Part shown: one piece after another, positions 1 through 8,584 of the stretch | How the letters are laid out: each line of letters begins with the position of its first letter | Numbering within the stretch: position 1 is the first letter of the stretch | Assembly: GCA_951813515.1 (NCBI GenBank) | Contig: OX638346.1 | Span: forward strand, 671,617-735,616 | DNA from: an uncultured Pseudomonadales bacterium | GTDB lineage: Bacteria; Pseudomonadota; Gammaproteobacteria; Pseudomonadales; Azotimanducaceae | DNA: 64,000 bases | Direction: 5' to 3' | Program-made: the position numbers and the translations under genes | Notes under the pieces: model-generated | The model's database searches: none | Told to the model about the DNA's origin: nothing | The model's input: the letters and a program-made list of their open reading frames with translations, nothing else

Positions 1-191
1 TCGTACGGACGAATCAGCCCGCGCGTCGTGGTATGGCGAACGGGCGAGAGTTCAAGCCCCGATGCCAGAAACGACTCGTCGTACTCCAGGTAGGCCAGGC
101 GGTCACGGTATCCGAGCCGACCGACCGTCTGCACGTCGCCGTCGTCCCACCTGAACTGGACGACCAAGGGCGTCCCGGGCGCGACCCTCAC
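1..191 (-). CDS. HipA-like kinase toxin, N-terminal fragment cut by window edge
   Basis: About 63 N-terminal residues are visible before the gene leaves the window at the left edge. I read a GTG start overlapping the TGA of the upstream helix-turn-helix gene (GTGA junction), which is typical translational coupling of hipB-hipA pairs. The translation contains VGRLGYRDRLAYLEYDE followed by FLASGLELSPVR, the well-known start of the HipA N-terminal (couple_hipA) domain. HipA proteins are Ser/Thr kinases that inactivate glutamyl-tRNA synthetase and cause growth arrest. The kinase domain lies outside the window, so whether the toxin is intact cannot be judged. Confidence 0.8.
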   Translation of the reverse strand, partial: MRVAPGTPLVVQFRWDDGDVQTVGRLGYRDRLAYLEYDESFLASGLELSPVRHTTTRGLIRPY

Positions 192-490
192 GTGAACCGG
201 CCTCGTTTGCGCGTCCTTGGCTCGGCAAGCACCTGTTCGAGCGTCTCGAACCCTTGGTCGGCCAGCAGCCGTTCGAGTCCCTCCTCCTCCCCGAGCGCGA
301 CGACCAGCCGGATGAACGAGACAAGGGAGATCTCGCCCGAGTGTTCAAACTTCTTCAACGTGCCCAAGGCCACGCCGGAGCGCCTCGCAAGTCCCTCCTG
401 GGTGAGATTGCGGGCCAGACGTCGCATCCTCAGTCGCTTTGCAAGATCTTCCGCCACGTCCGCAGGCGGCATAATAGCGTATATATTCAT
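188..490 (-). CDS. HipB-like XRE-family antitoxin/repressor
   Basis: A 100-residue protein with one XRE-type helix-turn-helix at about residues 19-75 (RLARNLTQEGLARRSGVALG, then TLKKFEHSGEISL). It directly precedes a HipA start with a 4-bp overlap. HipB-type proteins neutralise HipA and repress their own operon, and the palindromes just upstream fit that. The start ATG is in an AT-rich leader, and a second in-frame ATG lies six codons in. The C-terminal part (about residues 76-100) is charged and not recognisable. The family is clear from the HTH plus its neighbour; the exact partner kinase subfamily is not. Confidence 0.82.
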   Translation of the reverse strand: MNIYAIMPPADVAEDLAKRLRMRRLARNLTQEGLARRSGVALGTLKKFEHSGEISLVSFIRLVVALGEEEGLERLLADQGFETLEQVLAEPRTRKRGRFT

Positions 491-493
491 AGC

Positions 494-553
494 TGTTCAA
501 AAGAACACACCTATATAATAGCTTTTATTATAGCTATTGGAACTCATGTCCAA
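494..553 (-). promoter_or_regulatory. hipBA-type promoter with two palindromic operator candidates
   Basis: This AT-rich stretch in GC-rich DNA sits directly upstream of the antitoxin. Reading the minus strand, TTGGAC (548-553) and TATAAT (527-532) with 15 bp between them form a plausible sigma-70 promoter. The TATAAT lies inside an inverted repeat, AATAGCT (517-523) and AGCTATT (532-538). A second palindrome, TGTTC-AAAA-GAACA (494-507), lies just before the start codon. This is the expected placement for autoregulation by the antitoxin, but the assignment is inferred from position and symmetry only. Confidence 0.5.
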
Positions 554-681
554 TTCGACTCTCCCGGATACCACGACGACTCTCATTGAGCCGTCGGCCG
601 GAAGTCGGCCGGAGGAAGGTGGCACTTTGGGGCGACACCACTTAGGCTTTGGCGCTTCTCTCCCGCAAGGTCTTACTACAT

Positions 682-1428
682 ATGAATCGCGTCAAAGACA
701 TGCTCAAGGCCGGACAGACGGCGGTCGGTACTACGGGACGCGCGAACGCCGACGTTCCGTTCCTCGGGAACTCCGGCTACGACTACATCCTTTTCGATAC
801 GCAGCACTCCACCGACGACATCAAGGGCCTGGCGGGCGCAGTTGCCGCCACCAGCGGCACCCCTGCGACGCCCATCGTCCGGGTCGGGGATCTCCGGCCG
901 GATCAGATCTGTTATGCGCTGGACATAGGGGCGAAGGGCATCGTCGTTCCCATGGTCAACACGCCGGAGGAAGCCGCCGACATGGTGAACTGGTGCAAGT
1001 ACCCGTTCGAAGGCGTGCGAAGCTCGGCCGGCATGAGGGGTAACTGGGGCGAGTTCGACAGCTATCGCGAATACATGGACCACGTGAACGCGCAGCTACT
1101 CATTGCCCCGATGATCGAGACGCAGCAGGCGCTCGACTGCCTGGAGGACATCCTCGCCGTCCCCGGGATCGATGTACTGCTGGTGGGGCCTTCCGACCTT
1201 TCGATCAATATCAACGTTCCGCTGGATTACACCAACCCCAAGTATCACGCCACGCTGGACCGCATAGGGGCGGCATGCGCCGACGCTGGCGTCACGGCGG
1301 GCATGTACTTCGCTCCGCCGCCGATCCCGCCCGCCGTGCTGGTGGAAAAGGGGTTCCGCTTCTTCACCATACCCTGGCTTGACTGGGCGACGGAAGGTAT
1401 CCGCAACGGCCTGTCGGCCATCCGGTGA
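682..1428 (+). CDS. HpcH/HpaI aldolase/citrate lyase family protein
   Basis: A 248-residue class II pyruvate-type aldolase. Visible family marks are VGTTGRAN near the N-terminus, YDYILFDTQHS (the metal/substrate region), KGIVVPMVN, and LLVGPSDLSININ near residue 170, the usual VGxxDLS signature. Members cleave or form 2-keto-3-deoxy acids using a divalent metal; the substrate here is unknown. I chose ATG 682 because homologues start close to the RVKDMLKAG helix and an AAGG lies at 666-669. An upstream in-frame start at 649 would add 11 residues without family character. The next gene follows 10 bp later, so they may be cotranscribed. Confidence 0.85.
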   Translation: MNRVKDMLKAGQTAVGTTGRANADVPFLGNSGYDYILFDTQHSTDDIKGLAGAVAATSGTPATPIVRVGDLRPDQICYALDIGAKGIVVPMVNTPEEAADMVNWCKYPFEGVRSSAGMRGNWGEFDSYREYMDHVNAQLLIAPMIETQQALDCLEDILAVPGIDVLLVGPSDLSININVPLDYTNPKYHATLDRIGAACADAGVTAGMYFAPPPIPPAVLVEKGFRFFTIPWLDWATEGIRNGLSAIR

Positions 1429-1438
1429 CGCGTCCCGC

Positions 1439-2524
1439 GTGAACCAGGTCTGGCGCCTCGCCCGCCAGCCTGCCAAGGGCTGGCCGAGCGATGGCGACTT
1501 CGTTTATTCCGACCAACCCACTGCCCAACCGGCCAGGGGCCAGGCTCTGACGCGCACCGTCTACCTGTCGATGGACCCCTACCAATGGGGCCGCCGCCGG
1601 AGCGGTGTTGAAGCCGTCGGCGACGTTTGCCACGGGCGAACGGTTTCGCAGGTTGTCGAGAGCCGGACCGATGGCCATGCGCCGGGCGACTACCTGTTCA
1701 ATACGAATGGCTGGCAACGCTACGGGCTCACCGGCGAAGGCATCGGCACGTTCGGCTACATGTTCCCCCGCAAACTCGACCCGGAGTTTGCGCCGATCTC
1801 TACCGCCGTCGGCATCCTGGGCATGCTGGGCCTGACCGCGTATTCGGGGATCGTCGTGCAGTGCCGGCCCCGGCCGGGCGAGACCGTGGTCGTGTCCGCC
1901 GCATCCGGCGGCGTCGGCCAGGCCGCCGGGCAGATTGCCAGACTGCTCGGCTGCCGGGTGGTGGGCATCGCCGGCGCCCGTGAGAAGTGCGATTTCGTCG
2001 TCGGAGAACTCGGTCTCGACGCCTGCGTCTCGCACCGTTCGCCAAGCTATCCGGAGGATCTGGCGGCGGCATGCCCGGACGGTGTCGATATCTACTTCGA
2101 GAGTGTCGGCGGCCACGTTTTCGAGGGCGTGCTGCCGCTTCTCAATCGCGACTCGCGCATCTCGCTCTGCGGCCTGATCTCCCAGTACGGCAACACGGAC
2201 GGTGGCGACGCCCATGCCGTCTGGTCGGAAACCGGGAGAGCCGTCTTCTCCCGCAACGGCGTCGAAGTGCATCGGTTGCTCGTTCGGAACTACGTGGCCG
2301 AACACCAGGAGCGTTTTCTGGGCGAGATGGCGGACTGGATCCGGGACGGCAAGGTCAGGTACCGGGAGGACATCTGGGCGGGCCTCGACCGCGCGCCCGA
2401 GGCTTTCGGGGCCATGCTCGCGGGCAGCAACTTCGGCAAGACACTGGTTCAGGTGAGCGAGGATCCGACCCTGCCAGACGTGCATGGGTCTTCCCGGCGA
2501 CAGCGCCGGGACGTGCTCGCCTGA
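1439..2524 (+). CDS. NADP-dependent oxidoreductase, MDR superfamily (CurA/leukotriene B4 dehydrogenase-like)
   Basis: A 361-residue zinc-independent medium-chain reductase. The start is GTG 1439, giving a protein that begins NQVWRLARQPAKGWPSDGDF, the normal start of this family; in-frame codons further upstream overlap the aldolase and look non-homologous. The nucleotide-binding motif is SAASGGVGQAAGQIARLLGC, followed by the VVGIAGAREKCDF segment. YLSMDPYQWGR and YFESVGGHVFEGVL are further family marks. These enzymes reduce the C=C bond of enones such as prostaglandins or curcumin. The C-terminal tail after GKTLVQV is extended by about 20 low-complexity residues. It follows the aldolase by 10 bp. 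Confidence 0.85.
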   Translation: MNQVWRLARQPAKGWPSDGDFVYSDQPTAQPARGQALTRTVYLSMDPYQWGRRRSGVEAVGDVCHGRTVSQVVESRTDGHAPGDYLFNTNGWQRYGLTGEGIGTFGYMFPRKLDPEFAPISTAVGILGMLGLTAYSGIVVQCRPRPGETVVVSAASGGVGQAAGQIARLLGCRVVGIAGAREKCDFVVGELGLDACVSHRSPSYPEDLAAACPDGVDIYFESVGGHVFEGVLPLLNRDSRISLCGLISQYGNTDGGDAHAVWSETGRAVFSRNGVEVHRLLVRNYVAEHQERFLGEMADWIRDGKVRYREDIWAGLDRAPEAFGAMLAGSNFGKTLVQVSEDPTLPDVHGSSRRQRRDVLA

Positions 2525-2610
2525 GCGACGCTTAAGACGGTACCGGGCTTGTCAATGCGGGTGTCGCCGCCTACACTCCGCTTCCCCGATCCCATTGGTG
2601 AAGTGTCAGC

Positions 2611-2823
2611 GTGAAAGCAGGTATTCATCCCGACTACTCGGAAATCACCGCGACGTGCAGCTGCGGGAACGTCATCAAGACCCGTTCCACCCTTGGGGAG
2701 GACATCCACATCGATGTCTGCTCCCAATGCCACCCGTTCTACACGGGCAAGCAGAAGATCGTCGATGCCGGCGGGCGCGTGGAGCGATTCCGCAAGCGTT
2801 TCGGGAACCGTTCGGCGATCTGA
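2611..2823 (+). CDS. rpmE: 50S ribosomal protein L31
   Basis: A 70-residue ribosomal protein starting at GTG with [19 protein letters not shown]. The four zinc ligands of the C+ type are present: CSC at 16 and 18, then CSQC at 37 and 40 ([15 protein letters not shown]). FYTG, followed by a basic C-terminus ([10 protein letters not shown]), is diagnostic. It is part of the large ribosomal subunit at the 30S interface. It stands alone, with no ribosomal neighbours. A short GC stem (GGGCG-AAT-CGCCC, 2861-2873) follows but lacks a T-run, so I do not call a terminator. Confidence 0.97.
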   Translation: MKAGIHPDYSEITATCSCGNVIKTRSTLGEDIHIDVCSQCHPFYTGKQKIVDAGGRVERFRKRFGNRSAI

Positions 2824-2994
2824 CGCCGGGTCGCCCCGACCCTTACGAACATTCCCCAAGGGGCGAATCGCCCGATCCCTGCGGTTTCCTTGCACGATTG
2901 CCGCAGTCTTTATTCGGCATTCAGGCATTGCAACTTGCTGCGTGTAGAATCGTCCAAGTAGTAAGATCATGGCTTGCCGCGCGCGGATTTCGAC

Positions 2995-4383
2995 ATGCGT
3001 AAACTGATCACACTGGTATTGCTCGCCGTCTCCCTGCACGTTGCCGCAGGACCGGGACCCGGTCAGAAAATGTACGAGGAAGCCCTCGACAAGGGCCTCG
3101 TCTACGACGACGAGTCGTGGCAGACATACGTGCAGGAACTCGGTGAGCGCGTGCTCGCGCACACGCCCCACGCGGGCAAGGAGTACCACTTCTACGTGGT
3201 CGATGATCCGCAGATCAACGCTTCTGCTTCGGCCGACGGCTACGTTGACATCAATCGCGGAATCCTGGTGTACATGTCCAGCGAGGATGAACTCGCCGCA
3301 CTCATCGGGCACGAGATAGCCCACGTCACGGCGCGTCACCACCGTGAAATGCGGAACAGGCAACTGCTGGGCAAGTCGGTCGGCCTCGTTGCCTGGCTCA
3401 CCACGGGCGTCGGCGACCTGATGGGCGTTACCGACACCGCAACCACGCAACAGGTTCTGAAGTTCAAAGTCGAACAAGAGCTGGAAGCCGACCGCCTGGG
3501 CGGCGAATACATGGCAAAGGCCGGGTACAACCCGCTGGCGATCATCGACCTCGTACAGGTGTTGAAAGAAAAGGACACCTTCGGCAGGCAGGTCGAAAAA
3601 ACGCCGGCCGTCTACCACGGCCTCTACCGAACGCATCCGAAGAACGACAGGCGCCTGCACGAAACCGTGGCGTTTGCACAGCAGGCGTTCCACGCCAGGG
3701 AAGCCGTCGAACCGTTGCGAGACTTCTGGGAAATGATCGACGGCATGGTCTACGGCGACGAGACGTCGACCGGCGTCGTCAGGGATACGACCTTCTACCA
3801 CGGCGCCCTGCGTGTCGTGGTGGAGTTTCCGGACGACTGGGTAGTGGACAAGACCAAGACCGAAGTCCGCGCCACCGCGCCCGGCGGCGCCAAGGAGGCG
3901 CTCATCACCCTCGGCCGGCACAACCCGGACAGCCAGCTCTCGCCGCTTGAGTTCCTTACCGAAACGCTGGAACGGGATGACATCACGAGCGGTGAACCGC
4001 TCGAGATCAACGGCTCACAAGCCTACATCGGGGAAGTCGAGAACGAAGGGACCGACGCCAAGCTGAAACTGATCGGGCTGCTGTATCACGACAGGAGCGC
4101 GTACCTCTTCAGCGGTGAAGCGGGGCCGAACGGGGATCCGGAGGCGTTCAGACAGGACTTTGTCGCGACCATGCATGCCGTGCGCAACATGACGGCGCAG
4201 GATGCCAAGGTGGCGAACAAGCTGCGAATCCGCGTGATCGTCGCCGAACCCGACAAGACCTATGCCGATCTCGCAAAGCGATCGGCAATCGAGAAGAACG
4301 CCGAGGAGCGGCTGCGGCTGCTGAACGCCGGCTATCCGAACGGAGAGCCCCGCGCGGGCAACTACATCAAGGTCGTCGAGTAG
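2995..4383 (+). CDS. Periplasmic M48 family zinc metalloprotease
   Basis: A 462-residue protein starting at ATG 2995 with a clear signal peptide (MRKLITLVLLAVSLHVAAG). A TTG start further upstream would bury that signal peptide. The zinc motif H106-E-I-A-H110 is followed by the third-ligand region VEQELEADRLGGEYMAKAG, as in the BepA/YfgC and LoiP group. These proteases act on misfolded outer-membrane proteins in the periplasm. The C-terminal half (about 270-460) is not a TPR domain; it carries a DUF-like module (RVVVEFPDDWVVDK) often seen in YfgC-like proteins of marine bacteria. It converges on mrcA with only 5 bp between stop codons. Confidence 0.88.
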   Translation: MRKLITLVLLAVSLHVAAGPGPGQKMYEEALDKGLVYDDESWQTYVQELGERVLAHTPHAGKEYHFYVVDDPQINASASADGYVDINRGILVYMSSEDELAALIGHEIAHVTARHHREMRNRQLLGKSVGLVAWLTTGVGDLMGVTDTATTQQVLKFKVEQELEADRLGGEYMAKAGYNPLAIIDLVQVLKEKDTFGRQVEKTPAVYHGLYRTHPKNDRRLHETVAFAQQAFHAREAVEPLRDFWEMIDGMVYGDETSTGVVRDTTFYHGALRVVVEFPDDWVVDKTKTEVRATAPGGAKEALITLGRHNPDSQLSPLEFLTETLERDDITSGEPLEINGSQAYIGEVENEGTDAKLKLIGLLYHDRSAYLFSGEAGPNGDPEAFRQDFVATMHAVRNMTAQDAKVANKLRIRVIVAEPDKTYADLAKRSAIEKNAEERLRLLNAGYPNGEPRAGNYIKVVE

Positions 4384-4388
4384 CCTGC

Positions 4389-6917
4389 CTAGAAAATCTC
4401 TTCCGGCGTCACTTCGTCCGCCGGCGGACGAATGAATCGACCCGACCCGTCCTCGGTCGGCGCGAACTCTTCCAGGAAGTACTCGAACACCGCACCCTCC
4501 TGCGCCGGCCTGGCGGCTCGCCCCGTCGCCGGGTCTATCTTCATGGTAATGACGCCCTCCGGTTGCGGGCGCGTCGTCTCCGGCGTGTCGGCCAGGGCGT
4601 CGCGCATGAAATCGATCCATACCGAGAGCGGCGTGGTCGAACCGTATTCGTTGCGGCCCACGGGTCGATAGTCGTCGAAACCGACCCATACTGTCGCGGC
4701 TAGATCTTCGGCAAAGCCGTTGAACCAGGTGTCCGCGGCGTCGTTGGTGGTCCCCGTCTTGCCGGCGAGATCGTTGCGCTCGAGTTCCATTGCGCGACGC
4801 CCCGTCCCGCGCTTGACCACGTCTTTCAGCATCGAATGGAGGATGAAGGTGTTGCGTCCGTCGACCGCCTGCATCGCCGGCACGCGGTCGTCAGGCTCCG
4901 CATCTTCCCCGTCGGCAGCGCGCTCCCCGCAATCGGCACAGACTTCGGGATAGCGAGGCTCGAGCACCGTTTCGCCCATCTGTGTCATCAGGCGGCCGAG
5001 GACATGGGGTTCTATCGCGTAGCCCCCGTTCGCGATCATCGCGTAAGCGCGCGCCATGGCGATCGGCGTCACGGCCATGGTGCCACCGCCGATGGCGAGC
5101 TGCGCGTTGTACGGGAAGTCGCGGGTATCGAACCCGAATCGACCGACATGATCGAGCGTCGCGCCGACGCCGACCTCGAGCAGCACCCGAATGGACACCA
5201 GATTCCTCGATCGATACAGCGCCCGGCGCAAGGGCATCGGCCCGCTGAACTGGTTGTCGTCGTTGCGTGGGCGATAGGCCTGCTCAAGCGTCTGGTCCTC
5301 GAACACAAGGGGCGCGTCGACAAAGATGCTCGCCGGGGTGACGCCGTTCGCAAGGGCCGCCGAATAGATGAACGGCTTGAACCCGGAACCGGGCTGGCGC
5401 GCCGCCTGCAGCGCGTGGTTGTACTGACTACGCGCGAAGTCCAGGCCGCCCGACAACGCCATCACGGCGCCGTCTCTTGGCCGCAGCGCGACGATGGCGC
5501 CCTCGATCTCGGGAATCTGCGCCAGGCGCCACGCTCCATCGAACATCTGTAGCCGAATGAGATCGCCGACGGCGACGACATCCGCCGCCGTCCTGGGAGC
5601 GGGTCCGGTGTAGTTAGCGTCGATATGGGGCCGCGCCCATCGCATTCCCTCCCATGCGACGACCGTCTCGACGCCGTCCCCGGTGATCGCAGCAAACTCC
5701 TTTTCGCCGACACGGGTCACGACCGCCGGCAATAGGTCGCCAGACGGCAAAACACCTTCCAGCGCGGCGAGGTACGCCGGCAGGCGCGGGTCGGTCATGT
5801 CCGCAATCGCGTCCTCGGCTATCTCCGTCGCTGGCACTTCTTCCGTCTCTTGTTCGGCCAGGGACGCAGACGCGGAGAGCGTCCTGGCCGACTCGAATGC
5901 GGCTATCGCCAGCGGATCGACATCGGTTTGCACCCGGTCCTCCGGCCCGCGATAGCCGTGGCGCCGGTCGTAGTCGATCAAGCCGCCCCGCAGGGCCCGG
6001 ATCGCGCTAGCCTGCAGCGCGCTGTCGATGGTGGTGAAGGCCTCGTGACCGAGGTGGTAGATGTCGGTGCCGTAACGGTCCTCCAGCTCCTGCCGTGCCC
6101 ATTCGGCGACATAGGGCGCCGGCAGATCGATCTCGCGCTGATGCACCGCCGCCGTGATCGGTGCGGCACGGGCCGTCTCGTACGCCGGATGGTCTATGGA
6201 TCCCTGCTCGAACATGCGCCGCAGCACGAGGTTGCGGCGGCGCACCGCCCACTCCGGTCCGTTGATCGGATTGCCGGCTTCCGGACGCTTCGGTATTCCC
6301 GCGAGCATGGCGAGCTGTGCGACATCGAGTTCGTCGAGCGGCTTGCCGTAGTAGGTATACGCGGCCGCCTGTGCGCCGTAGGCACGTTTGCCGAACGGCG
6401 CGATATTGATGTAGAGCTCGAGGATCTCGTCCTTCGTCAACTCTTGCTCGATCTTGATCGCCAGCAGCATTTCCTTGAACTTGCGGATGAAGGTCTGCTC
6501 CAGCGACAGGGAGACGTTCTTTGCGAGCTGCATGGTGATCGTCGACGCGCCGGTGCGCACCCCGGTGGGGTTGAGCACCAGCCGAATAGTGTCGTTCGCG
6601 AGCGAGATGTAGTCGATGCCGCTGTGCTCGTAGAAGCGCTTGTCCTCCGTGTTGATGAGCGCATTGCGAAAATCCATCGGCACGTCTTCCAGGCGGACCG
6701 GGATCAGGCGGCGCTCGCCGAACTCGCCCAACAGCGCGCCGTCCGCCGAATAGACCCGAAGCGGCGCCTCGTGGCGATAGTTCTGGTAGGTCGATGCGGC
6801 GGGGACTTGCGGATTCAAGTAGAGATATCCGCCAGCAAGAATCGTCAATGCCCCACAGACAGCCCCGAAGACGAGCCAGATAATTGTCCTCAAAGAACGA
6901 TTCAGTCGCGCGTTCAC
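4389..6917 (-). CDS. mrcA: Penicillin-binding protein 1A (bifunctional glycosyltransferase/transpeptidase)
   Basis: An 842-residue class A PBP, the expected size. It has an N-terminal membrane anchor (about 10-34), then the glycosyltransferase with catalytic E91 in NTEDKRFYEHSGID and GASTITMQLAKN. An OB-like/linker region follows, then the transpeptidase with S511-G-F-K514 (GSGFKPF), the SRN triad in YRSRNLVSIR, and K720-T-G-T-T. It polymerises and crosslinks peptidoglycan at the inner membrane. It diverges from pilM with a 42-bp gap between start codons; this neighbourhood is conserved across gammaproteobacteria. All catalytic motifs are intact. Confidence 0.96.
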   Translation of the reverse strand: MNARLNRSLRTIIWLVFGAVCGALTILAGGYLYLNPQVPAASTYQNYRHEAPLRVYSADGALLGEFGERRLIPVRLEDVPMDFRNALINTEDKRFYEHSGIDYISLANDTIRLVLNPTGVRTGASTITMQLAKNVSLSLEQTFIRKFKEMLLAIKIEQELTKDEILELYINIAPFGKRAYGAQAAAYTYYGKPLDELDVAQLAMLAGIPKRPEAGNPINGPEWAVRRRNLVLRRMFEQGSIDHPAYETARAAPITAAVHQREIDLPAPYVAEWARQELEDRYGTDIYHLGHEAFTTIDSALQASAIRALRGGLIDYDRRHGYRGPEDRVQTDVDPLAIAAFESARTLSASASLAEQETEEVPATEIAEDAIADMTDPRLPAYLAALEGVLPSGDLLPAVVTRVGEKEFAAITGDGVETVVAWEGMRWARPHIDANYTGPAPRTAADVVAVGDLIRLQMFDGAWRLAQIPEIEGAIVALRPRDGAVMALSGGLDFARSQYNHALQAARQPGSGFKPFIYSAALANGVTPASIFVDAPLVFEDQTLEQAYRPRNDDNQFSGPMPLRRALYRSRNLVSIRVLLEVGVGATLDHVGRFGFDTRDFPYNAQLAIGGGTMAVTPIAMARAYAMIANGGYAIEPHVLGRLMTQMGETVLEPRYPEVCADCGERAADGEDAEPDDRVPAMQAVDGRNTFILHSMLKDVVKRGTGRRAMELERNDLAGKTGTTNDAADTWFNGFAEDLAATVWVGFDDYRPVGRNEYGSTTPLSVWIDFMRDALADTPETTRPQPEGVITMKIDPATGRAARPAQEGAVFEYFLEEFAPTEDGSGRFIRPPADEVTPEEIF

Positions 6918-6959
6918 GCGAATGCCCCTCGCGCGGCGAACGCGCTGCCGGAAGGTCCC

Positions 6960-8033
6960 ATGGTGTTTCGAAGAAAACCCGACTCGCTCATTGGTTTGGA
7001 CATCGGTTCGACCTCGGTCAAGCTCATGGAACTCTCGAAACGCGACGGCCGACTACGGCTGGAATCGTGCGGCATCGAACCCGTGGCGCCCCGCGTCGGC
7101 CCTGAACTTCATACACATGCGTCAGGAACGCATATTAGTGATGCGCAAAGCGTTGGTGAAGCGATTAAACGCCTCGCCCGGCGAACGCGTCCGAAGGCGA
7201 AGAGCGCCGCTGTGGCCATCGGCGGGCCCGCAGCGTTCACCAAAGTGATCGTCATGGACGCATCGCTGTCGGACGAAGAGATGGAAGGCGAGATCGCACT
7301 GCAGGCGGCGGAGCACCTACCCTACCCGTCCGCAGACGCCCTGATCGACTTCGAGGTGCTTCACCTGAGCGAGCGCGATCCGACCCAGGTCGAGGTCCTG
7401 TTGGCCGCGTGCCGCCGGGACGATGCCCAACTGCTCGAATCCGCCGCCGCGACAGGCGGGTTCCGGGTGCGCGTCCTCGACATCGAGGCCTTCGCAATGG
7501 CCCGGGCCGTCAATTCTCTCCAGCACGGGGTCGACGGCCGGTCGGTCATTGCCATCTTCGACATCGGGGCCAGCTCGACAACGCTGTCCGTAATCATCGA
7601 CGACAAGCTGGCGCACATGCGGGAACAGGCGTTCGGCGGCAGATTGCTGACGGAGCTGACGAAAAAGATCGACAGACGTCACGGCACATCGGTCGCGGAT
7701 GGGGAAACGGCGGCAAGAATCAGCGAAGTGGAAGACGAATTCATCCTGTCAAGGTTTCGCGAAGCGGTCCTGGACCAGATGACGCGCTCGCTGCAGTTCT
7801 TCTATTCGGCCAACCCCTCTGAACACGTGGATCAGGTCTTTCTGGCCGGTGGCGTCGCCGCCATGCCGTTTCTCGCCGATCAGGCCTCGCACATGCTCGG
7901 TACCCCGGTAGTCGTCGCGGATCCATTTGCCGGCATGGTCCTCGGCGAAGCTGCAGACGCCTCGGCAATGACGCGGGATGCGCCCGCGTTCATGCTCGCC
8001 TGCGGGCTCGCGCTACGGGGGATCGAACGATGA
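6960..8033 (+). CDS. pilM: Type IV pilus assembly protein PilM
   Basis: A 357-residue cytoplasmic actin-like ATPase. It opens with VFRRKPDSLIGLDIGSTSVK, the standard PilM start with the phosphate-1 loop, and has FDIGASSTTLSVI (phosphate-2) and VFLAGGVAAMPFLADQ (adenosine motif). PilM binds the N-terminal peptide of PilN and couples the cytoplasm to the PilNOP alignment complex. The open frame extends far upstream opposite mrcA, but homology begins at ATG 6960, which has GGAAGG just before it. Its stop overlaps the pilN start by 4 bp (ATGA), the first of a chain of overlaps in this operon. Confidence 0.95.
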   Translation: MVFRRKPDSLIGLDIGSTSVKLMELSKRDGRLRLESCGIEPVAPRVGPELHTHASGTHISDAQSVGEAIKRLARRTRPKAKSAAVAIGGPAAFTKVIVMDASLSDEEMEGEIALQAAEHLPYPSADALIDFEVLHLSERDPTQVEVLLAACRRDDAQLLESAAATGGFRVRVLDIEAFAMARAVNSLQHGVDGRSVIAIFDIGASSTTLSVIIDDKLAHMREQAFGGRLLTELTKKIDRRHGTSVADGETAARISEVEDEFILSRFREAVLDQMTRSLQFFYSANPSEHVDQVFLAGGVAAMPFLADQASHMLGTPVVVADPFAGMVLGEAADASAMTRDAPAFMLACGLALRGIER

Positions 8034-8584
8034 ACGAGATCAACCTCCTCCCCTGGCGAGAATGGCGGCGCGACCGCGCCCGGAGGACATTTTTCGTCAA
8101 CCTGGGTCTCTCGGGCATCGCCGCGGTCGCCGTGATCCTGGCGATGGGCTGGTACTTCGACCGCGAATCGCACCAGTTGGACCGGCGCAACGACTACCTG
8201 CGGGAACGGATTGCCGAACTCGACCGGCGAATCGCTGATATCGACAGGCTGAACAGCCAGACCGAGCAGGTTCTGTCGCGGCTGGAGGCGGCGCGAGCGC
8301 TGCAGGGCAATCGACAGGCGATGGCCCACGTATTCGACGCCCTCGCGCGCGCCGTGGCGGACGGTACGCATTACACCTCGGTTTCCATGGCCGGAGACCT
8401 GTTCAACGCGAGCGGGGCGGCGGCGTCCAATGATCGGGTCTCCTCGCTCATGCGCAACATAGAAGACTCGCGCTGGTTCGCCGAGCCGAGCCTGAAGAGC
8501 ATCAGCGAAACCCGCGATGGACCGCACTACGGCGGCAGGTCCTCCGAGTTCGAACTGACGTTTCGGCGCGCCGATGGCGTTTGA
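8030..8584 (+). CDS. pilN: Type IV pilus assembly protein PilN
   Basis: A 184-residue bitopic inner-membrane protein beginning MNEINLLPWREWRRDR, the INLLPWR peptide that docks into PilM. One transmembrane helix follows (about 22-42), then a periplasmic coiled coil (about 45-92, RESHQLDRRNDYLRERIAEL) and a ferredoxin-like C-terminal domain. It forms heterodimers with PilO in the periplasm. The start overlaps pilM by 4 bp and the 3' end overlaps pilO by 11 bp, which supports coupled translation. Confidence 0.95.
   Translation: MNEINLLPWREWRRDRARRTFFVNLGLSGIAAVAVILAMGWYFDRESHQLDRRNDYLRERIAELDRRIADIDRLNSQTEQVLSRLEAARALQGNRQAMAHVFDALARAVADGTHYTSVSMAGDLFNASGAAASNDRVSSLMRNIEDSRWFAEPSLKSISETRDGPHYGGRSSEFELTFRRADGV

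Noticed and set aside
2861..2873. Stem GGGCG-AAT-CGCCC after rpmE as a terminator
   Set aside because: Short stem and no T-run follows on either strand.
5850..6959. Open frame extending pilM upstream by 370 codons
   Set aside because: It runs antisense through mrcA; PilM homology begins exactly at ATG 6960, which has its own ribosome-binding site.
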